From positions 1-34,982 of the forward strand of contig JADZAX010000146.1 in assembly GCA_020852405.1 (NCBI GenBank): a DNA stretch of 34,982 nt, in the 5' to 3' direction. How positions within the stretch are numbered: position 1 is the first letter of the stretch; each line of letters begins with the position of its first letter. This stretch comes from Verrucomicrobiales bacterium (lineage in GTDB: Bacteria > Verrucomicrobiota > Verrucomicrobiia > Verrucomicrobiales > DEV007). A program made the position numbers and the translations under genes. Shown one piece after another: positions 1-9,803 of the stretch. The notes under the pieces are model-generated. The model saw only the letters and a list, made by a program, of their open reading frames with translations, had not been told where the DNA came from and searched no databases.

Positions 1-77
1 AGACCACGTTCTTTCGCCCAACGACCATTGCCATCCATGATGATGGCGATGTGTTTTGGAATTTTTCGGCTGACCAT
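1..77 (-). CDS. uppS: Undecaprenyl diphosphate synthase (isoprenyl transferase), N-terminal fragment running off the left edge
   Basis: Reverse complement from ATG at 77 translates [26 protein letters not shown], the highly conserved UppS N-terminal motif [13 protein letters not shown]. Not in the ORF track because it is truncated by the window edge. Confidence 0.93.
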   Translation of the reverse strand, partial: MVSRKIPKHIAIIMDGNGRWAKERG

Positions 78-311
78 AGACAACGGGGGTGGGCTTTCTC
101 CGCATGCGCGGATACCATACACCGGGTGACAAATCAATCGCGGAGTGCGCGATCACGCCACTCTCCCGTAAGTGGAAACCCTTGGCAGCACGTCAGGGGC
201 TTTCCTTGGCGCCGTCCAAAAATCGCTCCCAAAGAGCTGTTCGAGCGTTTATTTTCCTGATTCAATCTTGAAACCTGCCTCGCCAGGATGGGTTGAAAGT
301 GTGTCAGCCTC

Positions 312-1874
312 ATGAAAGATTCCCTTTTGCCTCTTTTGTTTTTGCTGACTGCGGTGCCCGGACAGGCTCTTCCGGCCCCGGTGGCGGATCGTCCCAATAT
401 CCTGCTGATCATGGCGGACGATCTTGGTTTTTCGGATCTTGGGTGTTATGGATCGGAGATCTCCACCCCCCATCTCGATGCCTTGGCGTCGGAGGGGCTT
501 CGCTTCACCCAGTTTTATAACACCGCCAAATGCCACAGTTCGCGGGTGTCTTTGCTGACAGGATTGTATTGCGATCAAGCCGGGGCGGAGTCGCTGGCCC
601 GCGGGGCGACCATCGCCGAGACTCTTGGCGCGGCAGGCTATTTCACGGCGATGGTCGGGAAATGGCACCTCAGTGGTCAGCCCACCGATTTTGGGTTCCA
701 GCGCTACTGGGGGCATCTTTCGGGGGCCACCAGCTATTTCACGGGCGACGGTTCGTTCCGGCTCGACGGGGCCAACTGGGAAGTGCCTCCGCAGCTGAAC
801 GGCCACCCTTTCTACACCACCCGGGCCAATGCCGACTTTGCGATCGATTTTCTGAAGCAACACCGGGATTCCGACGATGGTCGGCCATTTTTGCTCTACA
901 CGGCTTTCAATGCTCCTCACTACCCTTTGCAGGCGCCCGAAAAAATGGTGAAAAAATACAAAGGCCGCTACGACAAAGGGTGGGATGCGCTGAGGAAAGA
1001 GCGACAGCAGAGGCAGACCGACTCCGGTTTGCTCCCGGAGAAATGGGAGTTGAGTCCGCGCCCGGACCACATCCCGGCATGGGATTCCTTGGGAGAGGCC
1101 CAGAAAAAGTGGGAAGCAAGCAGAATGGAAGTGTTCGCTGCGATGGTTGATCTGCTGGATCACAATGTGGGCCGCCTTGTGACTTGGCTGAAAGAGAACC
1201 GCCTTTACGAAAACACCCTGATTCTGTTTTGCTCGGACAATGGGGCCTGCCCATTCGAACGCACCAAAGGCCGGGCTTTTCCTCCGTGGGATTCCCGGAG
1301 CCATTGGACCTACGATGCCAGTTGGGCTCATCTGGGCAACACGCCGTTTCGGCTTTACAAACAGAACCAGCACGAAGGGGGGATATCCTCCCCTCTCATT
1401 GTCCATTGGCCTGCCGGTCTGAAAACCCAACCCGGGACAACGACGAACCAACCCGGCCACCTCATCGACATCCAGGCCACCCTGATGGAGATCGCCGGTG
1501 CCGCCTATCCGTCGCAAATCGGAAAACGCAGCATCGATCCCTTGCAGGGGAAGTCCCTTCTGCCGATTTTTCGTGGGGAAACCCGCGAGCCTCACGGGAC
1601 CTTGTATTTCCACTTCTCGAACGACCGGGCCCTGCGCCAGGGGCCGTGGAAGCTGGTCTCCGCCAAAGGAGGCCGTTGGGAACTCTACCATCTGGATGAC
1701 GACCGCACCGAGCTACATGACCTCGCGGCCTCCCAGCCCGAAAGGGTGAAGCAGATGTCCAACGAGTGGCTCCGTCTCGCCCGCGAGTTGGATCGTCTGC
1801 CGGCGAACCAACTCAAGCCGGTCAAGGACAACTTGACTCCCCTCCGTTTTGAAAAAGGGGACCCCGGTAATTGA
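312..1874 (+). CDS. Sulfatase (arylsulfatase-like, alkaline phosphatase superfamily), secreted
   Basis: Signal peptide, RPNILLIMADDLGFSDLGCYGSEISTPHLDALASEGLRFTQFY, then KCHSSRVSLLTGLY at the formylglycine position, GKWHLS, and LILFCSDNGA. Confidence 0.95.
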   Translation: MKDSLLPLLFLLTAVPGQALPAPVADRPNILLIMADDLGFSDLGCYGSEISTPHLDALASEGLRFTQFYNTAKCHSSRVSLLTGLYCDQAGAESLARGATIAETLGAAGYFTAMVGKWHLSGQPTDFGFQRYWGHLSGATSYFTGDGSFRLDGANWEVPPQLNGHPFYTTRANADFAIDFLKQHRDSDDGRPFLLYTAFNAPHYPLQAPEKMVKKYKGRYDKGWDALRKERQQRQTDSGLLPEKWELSPRPDHIPAWDSLGEAQKKWEASRMEVFAAMVDLLDHNVGRLVTWLKENRLYENTLILFCSDNGACPFERTKGRAFPPWDSRSHWTYDASWAHLGNTPFRLYKQNQHEGGISSPLIVHWPAGLKTQPGTTTNQPGHLIDIQATLMEIAGAAYPSQIGKRSIDPLQGKSLLPIFRGETREPHGTLYFHFSNDRALRQGPWKLVSAKGGRWELYHLDDDRTELHDLAASQPERVKQMSNEWLRLARELDRLPANQLKPVKDNLTPLRFEKGDPGN

Positions 1875-1911
1875 ACCGGCCCCTGCTCCGTACCACCTCA
1901 TGTCTCCCCTC

Positions 1912-3372
1912 ATGAAGCTCCTTTTCCACCGCCAATGGCGGGGCATTTTCCTTGCTGTTTTGTTGGTGACAGATCCTGTGCGGTCCGAAGAAGCCGAGTG
2001 GCGGGTTTGGACCAGCACGTTGGGAACTTCCACCAAGGCGGTCCTGATCGGTGCTGCCGCGGACTTTGTCATGCTCCGACTGGAAGATGGCCGGGAGGTG
2101 CGGGTCGAGCTGCTGCAGTTGAGTGAACCGGACCGCTCCTACGTGGAAGCAAAGCGGGTTTTGCTGAGCCGGAGTCCGGCCTCTGCAGCGGCTGCGTCGG
2201 CATCCCCCATGAATCCATGGCCGGAGCAGGTTGGGACTTCCCGGCCGATTCTTTTGGCGGGTGCCGGAAGGGAGTATGAGACGCCCCATTTCATCTTCCG
2301 CACCGACGAGGCCGTGGATGGGACCTTCGTGAGGCGGGCGGCAGCCATTTTCGAAGACACCCTTGGCTTGGTGGATGCCGTGCCACTGGACCTGCGTCCC
2401 TCGCCGCCCGAAGGCATGGATCGGTTTGTGATCGACTTCACCAGCCGGAGACAATTTGATGCCGCAGTGTCCAAGGATTACCGCCTGATTCCGGGGCAGA
2501 AAGTCTTTGGGGTGTATCTCACCTCGCAGCGCCGCGTCCTGGTTCCCTACGATGCGATCTGGGATGAGGTGAAGCGGTCAGGTGGCGGATCCGGTGCTCT
2601 GGTGCATGAAGTTGCCCACCAAGCGATGCATGAATGGCTCCCTTTTCTGCCGGTGTGGTTGACGGAAGGACTGGCAGAGTGTTTTGCGGTGGTTCCATTG
2701 AATCCGGATGGCTTTGATCTCAGCAGATCTGAGGAAGGCCTGAAGTATGCACTGTCGGAGCGCTACCGGACCCAAACCCCGGTGATGCAGGCGCCCGGGG
2801 TCACCTTGGCACCGGAGAATTTTTCCGCCTGGAAAGACGAGGCCGACCGCTATCTCTCCGCCCTGCTGACCACTTACTTCTTCATGCATCTGGATGGGAT
2901 GGAACGAGGGCGGCCTCTGGCGGATTTCCTGAGCACCATCCGGAAGTCCAAAGATGACACCCGGCAGTTCATTGCGGACTACAACCAAGCCGTGGCGGAG
3001 TTTGAAAAGAAACGACTGGCGCACAATGCCGCTGTCGAGCAGTACAACCGCGAGGTCGATGCCTACAATGCGAAGGCGCTGGCGGCTTCCCCGGGAGGGG
3101 CGGTCACGATCCGGGGAGCGGGGAGTGCGGGCAAGATTATGGTGGGAGGCGGGACGTTGCCTCCGACGCCCGTGCCTGTTTTGGAAGTGCCGGAAATCAT
3201 CCGGCGCAACCAGGGCCGGAACACCAAGTTGGACATCGTGGCCCTGGCCAATGACGCGGCCCGCCCCAGCCTGATCCGGGGACGCAGCTTCGCCCAATTG
3301 GAATCAGAGATGAAGGCGGCCTATGCCCGCATCGGCATCACGGTGACCTTTGCCCCGCAAGGCAGTCCCTGA
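1912..3372 (+). CDS. SHD1-like domain plus HEXXH gluzincin-like peptidase domain protein (secreted)
   Basis: ORF 1849..3372; start more likely at 1900 or 1912 (MKLLFHRQWRGIFLAVLLVTDPVRS signal peptide), since 1849 overlaps the sulfatase. N-terminal EWRVWTSTLGTSTKAVLIGAAADFVMLRLEDGREVRVELLQLSEPDRSYV resembles SHD1; HEVAHQAMHEWLPFLPVWLTEGLAE resembles a zinc-peptidase HEXXH...E site. Confidence 0.75.
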   Translation: MKLLFHRQWRGIFLAVLLVTDPVRSEEAEWRVWTSTLGTSTKAVLIGAAADFVMLRLEDGREVRVELLQLSEPDRSYVEAKRVLLSRSPASAAAASASPMNPWPEQVGTSRPILLAGAGREYETPHFIFRTDEAVDGTFVRRAAAIFEDTLGLVDAVPLDLRPSPPEGMDRFVIDFTSRRQFDAAVSKDYRLIPGQKVFGVYLTSQRRVLVPYDAIWDEVKRSGGGSGALVHEVAHQAMHEWLPFLPVWLTEGLAECFAVVPLNPDGFDLSRSEEGLKYALSERYRTQTPVMQAPGVTLAPENFSAWKDEADRYLSALLTTYFFMHLDGMERGRPLADFLSTIRKSKDDTRQFIADYNQAVAEFEKKRLAHNAAVEQYNREVDAYNAKALAASPGGAVTIRGAGSAGKIMVGGGTLPPTPVPVLEVPEIIRRNQGRNTKLDIVALANDAARPSLIRGRSFAQLESEMKAAYARIGITVTFAPQGSP

Positions 3373-3397
3373 GAACTCAGGGGCGTCTGCTCCCCTT

Positions 3398-4243
3398 CTA
3401 GTGCTGCAGGGGCTCCAGTCGGAGGATCGCAAACACCGGCCGGTGGTCCGAAGCGAGAGATTCAGGACTGACCTTGGTCTCCAGCACTTTGAAAGCTGGT
3501 CCGGGGCGGTGGAGAATGTAATCGATCCGGGAAGTTGGCTGGGTCGACGGGATGCTGGGAGAGGGTGGATTTTCCAGAGTGGTGGTCCATTGCTCCAGGA
3601 GAATCCGGATCGGCTCCGATTCCGGAGTGGCATTGATATCCCCTGCGAGAATGGTCCGCATCTCATTGGCGGGGGCGCCAAACAACCGGTTGATCGCTTC
3701 CGCTTCCGCTTCCCGGTCTTCCGGAACATTGTGCTGGAAATGGGTGCTGACGAACCGGAGTGGTTTCCCATCCGGGGCGGTGACGGTCACCGCGAGGGCA
3801 CCGCGCGGATACGTGGTTCGCTCGGGGGTTGCTTCGGTGTAGGGAAGCGGGTGGATCTCGACATCAAGGATCGGCAGGCGGGTCAGCACGGCGTTGCCAA
3901 AAAGCCCTCCTTCATAATGCTGGGTCGGTCCAAACCGGGCCGCCAATCCGGTCAGGGTGGCGAGGCGCCTGACCTGGTGGACCTGCCCCGATCGTCTGAC
4001 CCCGACATCAACTTCCTGCAGAGCGACAAGGTCGGGTTGGGTGGCGGCGATGACTTTCGCCAATCGTTCGATGTCATACGTGCCGTCGGTGCCTTGGCCG
4101 TAGTGGATGTTGTAACACAAGACCCGAACTTGGGGCGAGGCTTCCGGCGCTCCCATCAGCAGTGGCGTCAGCAGGACGAGGAGGCCCGCAGCCACAGCGG
4201 ACTGTGCCGGGAACCACTGGCGGCAGGAGAGGAGAGAAGGCAT
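3398..4243 (-). CDS. Endonuclease/exonuclease/phosphatase (EEP) family protein
   Basis: VLCYNIHYGQGTDGTYDIERLAKVIAATQPDLVALQEVD, ILAGDINATPES, RIDYIL and SDHRPVFA are EEP signature motifs; N-terminal signal-like segment. Confidence 0.9.
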   Translation of the reverse strand: MPSLLSCRQWFPAQSAVAAGLLVLLTPLLMGAPEASPQVRVLCYNIHYGQGTDGTYDIERLAKVIAATQPDLVALQEVDVGVRRSGQVHQVRRLATLTGLAARFGPTQHYEGGLFGNAVLTRLPILDVEIHPLPYTEATPERTTYPRGALAVTVTAPDGKPLRFVSTHFQHNVPEDREAEAEAINRLFGAPANEMRTILAGDINATPESEPIRILLEQWTTTLENPPSPSIPSTQPTSRIDYILHRPGPAFKVLETKVSPESLASDHRPVFAILRLEPLQH

Positions 4244-4298
4244 GCCCCTTTTTAGGGGGTGTCAGGATCCCGCACAAGCGGCGCAAATGCGGTCGGGA

Positions 4299-4655
4299 TC
4301 AGTCCCCAGGGTCGTCCGCGGGCCCCTCCGGAACACAGACCTCGATGATCCCGTCCACTTCGCGGACCGGGTAGGTTTTGACTCCTTGGTAAACGGGAAG
4401 CGAACGGGGTTCTCCGGTCGCGAGGTCAAACTCGCCATAGTGCCAGGGGCAGGCCACACAGCCATCCCGGAGAGATCCGAACGCAAGCGAAGCGGCGCCG
4501 TGAGTGCATCCGTCGTCCAGTGCATAGAGCCGGCCTTCATGGCGGAAGACGGCGATGCGGCGACCTGCGATCGTAAATGCTTTCCCGATGCCTTCCCGCA
4601 CGGATCCGGCTGGTCCGGCGGGAAGGAAGGGGGGAGACGGGGCATCACCAGTCAT
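4299..4655 (-). CDS. Rieske [2Fe-2S] ferredoxin-like protein (NirD-like)
   Basis: Cluster motif CTHGAASLAFGSLRDGCVACPWHYGEFD (CxH...CxxH). Confidence 0.9.
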   Translation of the reverse strand: MTGDAPSPPFLPAGPAGSVREGIGKAFTIAGRRIAVFRHEGRLYALDDGCTHGAASLAFGSLRDGCVACPWHYGEFDLATGEPRSLPVYQGVKTYPVREVDGIIEVCVPEGPADDPGD

Positions 4656-4667
4656 GCTGGGACACCT

Positions 4668-7600
4668 TTAACACGTGCCGGAAGCTGTCGCAATCCGGGC
4701 TTTTTCGGCTTCGACAGCAGATTTTTTCAGGGCTTGCCCACGTGCCTCGACCATGCGGTAGAGGACGGGAAGGAGTACCAGAGTCAGGAAGGTGGAACTG
4801 AGAATGCCACCGATGACCACGGTCGCGAGAGGGCGCTGGACTTCGGCCCCGGCACCGGTTCCGATGGCCATCGGAATGAATCCCAGACTAGCCACCAGCG
4901 CGGTCATCAGGACCGGACGGAGCCGGGTGACCGCCCCCGCAAGGACCGCGTCGACCACTGAGAACCCTTCGTTCCTCAGTTGGTTGAAGTAACTGATCAG
5001 CATGACGCCATTGAGCACGGCCACCCCGCAGAGGGCGATGAAACCCACCGCCGCGCTGATGCTGAATGGCATCTCCCGCAGCCAGAGGGCGGCCACTCCA
5101 CCGGTCATGGCGAGGGGGATACCCGTGTAGACCACGAGGGACTGCTTCACGCTTTGGAAAAGAGTCAGGATCAGCACGAAGATGACCACCAGGGCGACGG
5201 GAACGATGATGGTCAGCCGCTGCCGGGCCTCTTGGAGATGCTCGAATTGTCCTCCGAAATCCACCGAGATGGACTCCGGCAGAGTCTTCATTTCCAAAAG
5301 CCGGGCCTTTGCTCCGGCGACAAACCGTTCCGCGTCCGTCCCTGGAAGCAGGTCGACATTGATGGCGATCCGGCGGCGCGCGTTTTCGCGACCGATGACA
5401 TCAACCTGGGCCGTGGTTTCCAGTTTCGCGACTTTGCCCAGCGTGATCAAGGCGCCGTCCCGGGTGCGCACCGGGAGATTCAGGATCACGTTCTCATCGC
5501 GGCGGAGTTCCTCGGGTAGGCGGACCACGATGTCCCGCCGACGATCGTGTTGCAGCAGAATGCCGCATTCATATCCGGCGAGGGTGGAGTGAATTGTCGC
5601 GTTGGCTTCTTCCGCATCGACATTGAGCCGGGCCATGGCGCCATGATCTAGACGGATTTCGAGGACGGGGACGCGGCCTTCCGATTCGAAGGCCACTTCA
5701 TTGGCACCGGACTGGCTTTCCAGGGCGGATTTGACTTCCTCGGCGGCCCGCTCCATTTCGTCGAAATTTTCGCCGAAGATTTTCACACTGAGATCGGCCC
5801 GGCTCCCTTCCAGCATCTCGTTGAACCGCATCTGGATCGGCTGGGCAAAGTCGAAGTTCTGTCCCCCGACCTTTTGATCGAGCGTTTCCCGGACGATTTC
5901 CTCCAGCCGGTCGCGGGAGACGGGCTTGCCGTTTTCCTGCCGCCATTCTTTGGGATCTTTGTAGAAGATGTAGAGATCATATTCCCCCGGGGCCATGGGA
6001 TCGGTGGCGACCTCGCTGGTGCCGATGCGGGCGAAGGTCCGCGTCACTTCCGGGAAGTCCGCGAGCAGCACTTTCTGGGTGGCCAGACACCGGTTCAAGG
6101 AGGTCGTTAGATTGGTCGAGGCCGGTTGGTAAACCATGGCGGTCCAGGATCCCTCATTGAGGGTGGGAACAAACTCCTGCGGCAGCTTCCGGGCTCCCCA
6201 GACTGAGGCGGCGCAGACGATGATGGCCCCTGCGATGACCCCGTAGCGGGTTGACCAGGCAAGGCCGAGAATGCGGCGGTAGAACGTCTTGACCCCGTGC
6301 ATGAGGAAGTTTTCTTTTTCCGAAACATTCCCGAAGAGGAGCAGCGAACAAAGGGTAGGCATCAGGGTCAGCGCAAGCACCAAAGCGCCTCCGAGGGCCA
6401 GCATCACGGTGATGGCCATGGGATGGAACATTTTTCCCTCCACCCCGGAAAGAGCGAGGATCGGAATATATACGATCGCGATGATGAGCACGCCGTAGAA
6501 CATGGGGCTGGCCACCTGCTGGGCGGCATCGCGGACCGCGTCGGTGCGTTCCCGGAGGTTCAAAGGACGTCCCAGTTCGGCCTGCCGGTGGCCGAGGACG
6601 CGGACGATGTTTTCCACCATGACCACCGCACCATCAATGATGAGGCCGAAATCGACTGCCCCGAGGCTCATCAGATTTCCGGAAACGCCGAACCGTGCCA
6701 TGCCAAGGATGGCGAAGACAAAGGCGAGCGGAATCGCCAGGGCCACGATGATGGCGGCGCGCCAGTTGCCAAGCAACAACAGGAGCACCACGACGACCAG
6801 AATCGCCCCTTCGGAAAGGTTTTTTTCAACGGTCTCAATGGTCCGATCAACCACCGCGGAACGGGTGTATTGAATCCGTGTTTCCATGTCGGGCGGCAGT
6901 TTTTCCTGAAGTTGCTTCAGCTTTTCTTCGACCCGCAGCGCGATGGTGCGGCTGTTTTCGCCGACCAGCATCATCACGGTTCCCAGCACGGCTTCCTCGC
7001 CGTCCTCTGTCGCCGCTCCCGTCCGGGTGGCAGATCCGATCACGACCTCGGCGAGATCACCGACCTTGAGGGGCTCGACGCTCGCGGCGAATTTGACGGG
7101 AAGTTGGGAGATCGCCTCTTTGTTTTCCACCCGCCCCACCCCGCGAAGGAGAATCCGCTCTTCCCCCCGTTCGATGATACCGCCGCCGGTGTTGTCGAGA
7201 TTGTGGGCCACGGCTTCGGCCAGTTCATCAAAGGTCAGTCCGGCGTTCATCAGCGCGTCCGGGCGCGGTTCGATCACGATCTGGCGGTCATAACCACCGG
7301 AACTGTTGATTTCCGCCACACCGGGAATGGAGAGCATGAATGGTTTGACCACGTAGTCATGGACATCCCTCAGTTCCATCAACTGCTCCTTGCGGGGCCG
7401 TTGCCGTTGCGGGGTGCCGCTTTTGTAATCCAGCGTGTAATAGAGGATCTCCCCGAGGCCTGTGCTGACGGGCGACATTTCCGGGTGGACCCCGTCGGGT
7501 AATTCGGCATTGGCGAGTCTTTCGCTGACCAGTTGGCGGGCGCGGTAGACATCGGTGCCGTCGTGGAAGACCAGCGTGATCTGGGAAAGACCGGACTTCG

Positions 7601-7856
7601 TGATGGAACGGAACTCCTCGACTCCCTGGATCCCCCTCAGTTGTTGTTCGAGAGGGAAGGTGATCAGTTTTTCGATTTCTTCCGGCGCCAGGGCATTGAC
7701 GCTGGTGTTCACCTGCACCTGCGTGTTGGTGATGTCCGGAACCGCGTCAATGGGAAGGTGGAGGGCGGACCAGATACCTGCCGAGAGAAGCAGCAGGGCC
7801 CCCATGATGACAAGGAGACGTTGTCGGAGGGAAAACTCGATGAGTGCGGCAAGCAT
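4668..7856 (-). CDS. czcA: Heavy-metal efflux RND transporter, CzcA/CnrA-type
   Basis: 1062 aa; RND architecture; TM4 motif VDFGLIIDGAVVMVENIVR matches the DFGxxxDGAxxxxEN signature of divalent-cation (Zn/Co/Cd/Ni) HME-RND pumps. Confidence 0.93.
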   Translation of the reverse strand: MLAALIEFSLRQRLLVIMGALLLLSAGIWSALHLPIDAVPDITNTQVQVNTSVNALAPEEIEKLITFPLEQQLRGIQGVEEFRSITKSGLSQITLVFHDGTDVYRARQLVSERLANAELPDGVHPEMSPVSTGLGEILYYTLDYKSGTPQRQRPRKEQLMELRDVHDYVVKPFMLSIPGVAEINSSGGYDRQIVIEPRPDALMNAGLTFDELAEAVAHNLDNTGGGIIERGEERILLRGVGRVENKEAISQLPVKFAASVEPLKVGDLAEVVIGSATRTGAATEDGEEAVLGTVMMLVGENSRTIALRVEEKLKQLQEKLPPDMETRIQYTRSAVVDRTIETVEKNLSEGAILVVVVLLLLLGNWRAAIIVALAIPLAFVFAILGMARFGVSGNLMSLGAVDFGLIIDGAVVMVENIVRVLGHRQAELGRPLNLRERTDAVRDAAQQVASPMFYGVLIIAIVYIPILALSGVEGKMFHPMAITVMLALGGALVLALTLMPTLCSLLLFGNVSEKENFLMHGVKTFYRRILGLAWSTRYGVIAGAIIVCAASVWGARKLPQEFVPTLNEGSWTAMVYQPASTNLTTSLNRCLATQKVLLADFPEVTRTFARIGTSEVATDPMAPGEYDLYIFYKDPKEWRQENGKPVSRDRLEEIVRETLDQKVGGQNFDFAQPIQMRFNEMLEGSRADLSVKIFGENFDEMERAAEEVKSALESQSGANEVAFESEGRVPVLEIRLDHGAMARLNVDAEEANATIHSTLAGYECGILLQHDRRRDIVVRLPEELRRDENVILNLPVRTRDGALITLGKVAKLETTAQVDVIGRENARRRIAINVDLLPGTDAERFVAGAKARLLEMKTLPESISVDFGGQFEHLQEARQRLTIIVPVALVVIFVLILTLFQSVKQSLVVYTGIPLAMTGGVAALWLREMPFSISAAVGFIALCGVAVLNGVMLISYFNQLRNEGFSVVDAVLAGAVTRLRPVLMTALVASLGFIPMAIGTGAGAEVQRPLATVVIGGILSSTFLTLVLLPVLYRMVEARGQALKKSAVEAEKARIATASGTC

Positions 7857-7882
7857 GATGGAAGGTGGTCAATGGTTCAGGC

Positions 7883-9148
7883 TTACTTCAAGGAGGAACC
7901 CGTGAGGCGTTCCAGCTCCATGCGGTGCTTCCACGCCTGGCGACGGGCATCGGTCAGAGCCTGCATGGCGTCGACATACTGCCGTTGCATTTCGATGTAG
8001 ATGGAGGAGGGAACCGCTCCAAGGCGGAAATGGCGGTCGGCATCCGCCGCCGCCTCCGCGAAAGCCTGCTCTGTGCCGTCGTTCCACTGTTCCAGGGAAG
8101 CTTTCTCAGTGGCATAGCTGGCGCGGGCAACTGCGAGATCGCGCTCCAGGTCACGGAGGGTCGCCTGGACCACGGTTTCGGCCTGCTTCTGGCGGGCCTC
8201 CGCAATGGCCACGCTGGTGCGATGGCGCTTCCAGAGGGGGAGCGGCAGACTCAGGGCAATGCCGCCTTCCACTTCACGGGCTCCGGCATTCTCACCGCCG
8301 ACATAGGGTCCCACCGTGATCTCGCTCCATTTTTCGGTGTGGGCCAGATCGACCTCCAGGCCTTGCTTGCGGAGTTCGGCCTGGCGTTGGCGGACGATGA
8401 AGTTGGTTTCCAGCGACTGGGTCTTGAGTTTCTCCATCGATGGCACAGCGGGAAAATGCGTGGTGGCATCCTTCAGATCGAGCGGGGCATCCGGGGCCCG
8501 GTTGCAGAGCATGTTGAGGGCGGTCCGGACCGTGATGGTTTCTTTGGCCGCTTCGCTGACCCGACGGTCAGCCACGAGCACACTGGCTTCCATGATGCGC
8601 TGCTCCAACCGGGCGCTGACGGCGCCACTGTCGCGTTGCACCAGCACTTCCAACATCGCGCGGAGACGGTCACGCACTTCGGCTGCGGCGGCTTCCTGGC
8701 GTTTCAAAAGAAGCAGGTCTCCCGCTTGGGAGCGGACCTCATTGGACAATTCGGCCCGAGCCTGATCGAGTCCGAGACCGGCGAGCTCGATGTCGCGGTC
8801 GGCGAGTGCTTTCCGCAGGGCGAGGCGGTTCGAGAATTCGAAGGTCTGCGATATCTGGGCTCGCCAGACCGCGCCATCACCTTCGTGGCGGATGTTTTTG
8901 GCACCTCCGGAAAGCTCCAAGGATGGCTCGGCAGGGGTCAGGGCCGCCGATTTGCCTGCCTTGGCGGCTTCAATTTCCGCCTCATAAAAGCGGATTTCGG
9001 GATTTTCTCCGACGGCTTTGGCGACCAGAGCCTCGACGGTCTCGGCGCGGATGGGTGAAGGGACAAAGCTCGCTGAAAGCAGTGCCAAGGAAACCGGCAG
9101 GCAGGACATCAGACTGGAAACAAGAAAGAGACGGGTGTTGGTGATCAT
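7883..9148 (-). CDS. czcC: TolC/CzcC-family outer membrane efflux protein
   Basis: 421 aa, signal peptide, outer membrane efflux protein repeat-like helical pattern, 26 bp upstream of the RND gene. Confidence 0.85.
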   Translation of the reverse strand: MITNTRLFLVSSLMSCLPVSLALLSASFVPSPIRAETVEALVAKAVGENPEIRFYEAEIEAAKAGKSAALTPAEPSLELSGGAKNIRHEGDGAVWRAQISQTFEFSNRLALRKALADRDIELAGLGLDQARAELSNEVRSQAGDLLLLKRQEAAAAEVRDRLRAMLEVLVQRDSGAVSARLEQRIMEASVLVADRRVSEAAKETITVRTALNMLCNRAPDAPLDLKDATTHFPAVPSMEKLKTQSLETNFIVRQRQAELRKQGLEVDLAHTEKWSEITVGPYVGGENAGAREVEGGIALSLPLPLWKRHRTSVAIAEARQKQAETVVQATLRDLERDLAVARASYATEKASLEQWNDGTEQAFAEAAADADRHFRLGAVPSSIYIEMQRQYVDAMQALTDARRQAWKHRMELERLTGSSLK

Positions 9149-9305
9149 GCAATGAACTGGATAGAAAGAGTTTGTGGGAGTCGTGAATCGCCCGTCTGGA
9201 AACCGGCGGGGACGGCCTGCCGCAGTCTGCAGGAGGGAACAAAAAAACGCGTCAGGCAGTCGGAGAACGCCGACTACAGGGGACGCGCGGAAGAAGAGGA
9301 AGTTA

Positions 9306-9713
9306 TCAGATCAAGAAAACCCCAAGCGAGGCCTGACGTCGTGGAGACGACGTTGCCTCAAGGCACTGCTTCACGTCCAAGCCTGGAGGGGATCCCCGGC
9401 AGGCGATGGTGTCGGATACCAGGCCGTAGCCTTGCTGGTAACCGGTTTGCAGAGTGGCGAAGAAGGCCTCCACCAAGATCACCTCGGGAGCCTTCGGAAA
9501 TGAGGTCATCACCTCGGCCGCGCGGTTCTCACTCTCATCGCAGGTGCAATGGGCCGCCCAAACGAAGGTGTCGTTGAAGCTGACGCCGGGCAGAGGATCG
9601 TGCTTGAGTTCCTCAATGCCGAAAATCCGGCGATATTGGCATGAACAAACCGGAAGAATCAGCGTTACCGCTGTCCAGACACAAAGCATTGCTTTTGCGG
9701 CCCGTCCAATCAT
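9306..9713 (-). CDS. Hypothetical exported or lipoprotein-like protein
   Basis: ORF 9306..9764; probable start MIGRAAKAMLCVWTAVTLILPVCSC (9713) gives a signal/lipobox-like N-terminus; Cys-containing body, no family recognised. Confidence 0.5.
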   Translation of the reverse strand: MIGRAAKAMLCVWTAVTLILPVCSCQYRRIFGIEELKHDPLPGVSFNDTFVWAAHCTCDESENRAAEVMTSFPKAPEVILVEAFFATLQTGYQQGYGLVSDTIACRGSPPGLDVKQCLEATSSPRRQASLGVFLI

Positions 9714-9803
9714 CGAAACAAAACCTAGGGACAATTGGTCCCCTGTCCATCGAATATTTGCCACCTCCCATGGCGTGGTGGCGCCAGAATCCGTGTCAGT
9801 CTT

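Noticed and set aside
249-1691. 480-aa minus-strand ORF opposite the sulfatase
   Set aside because: No recognisable domain; composition typical of an antisense shadow of a GC-rich real gene.
6297-7502. 401-aa and other plus-strand ORFs opposite czcA, plus similar ones opposite gspF and gspE (10986..12383, 12329..13225, 14828..16135)
   Set aside because: His/Asp/Gly-rich antisense translations of well-supported minus-strand genes.
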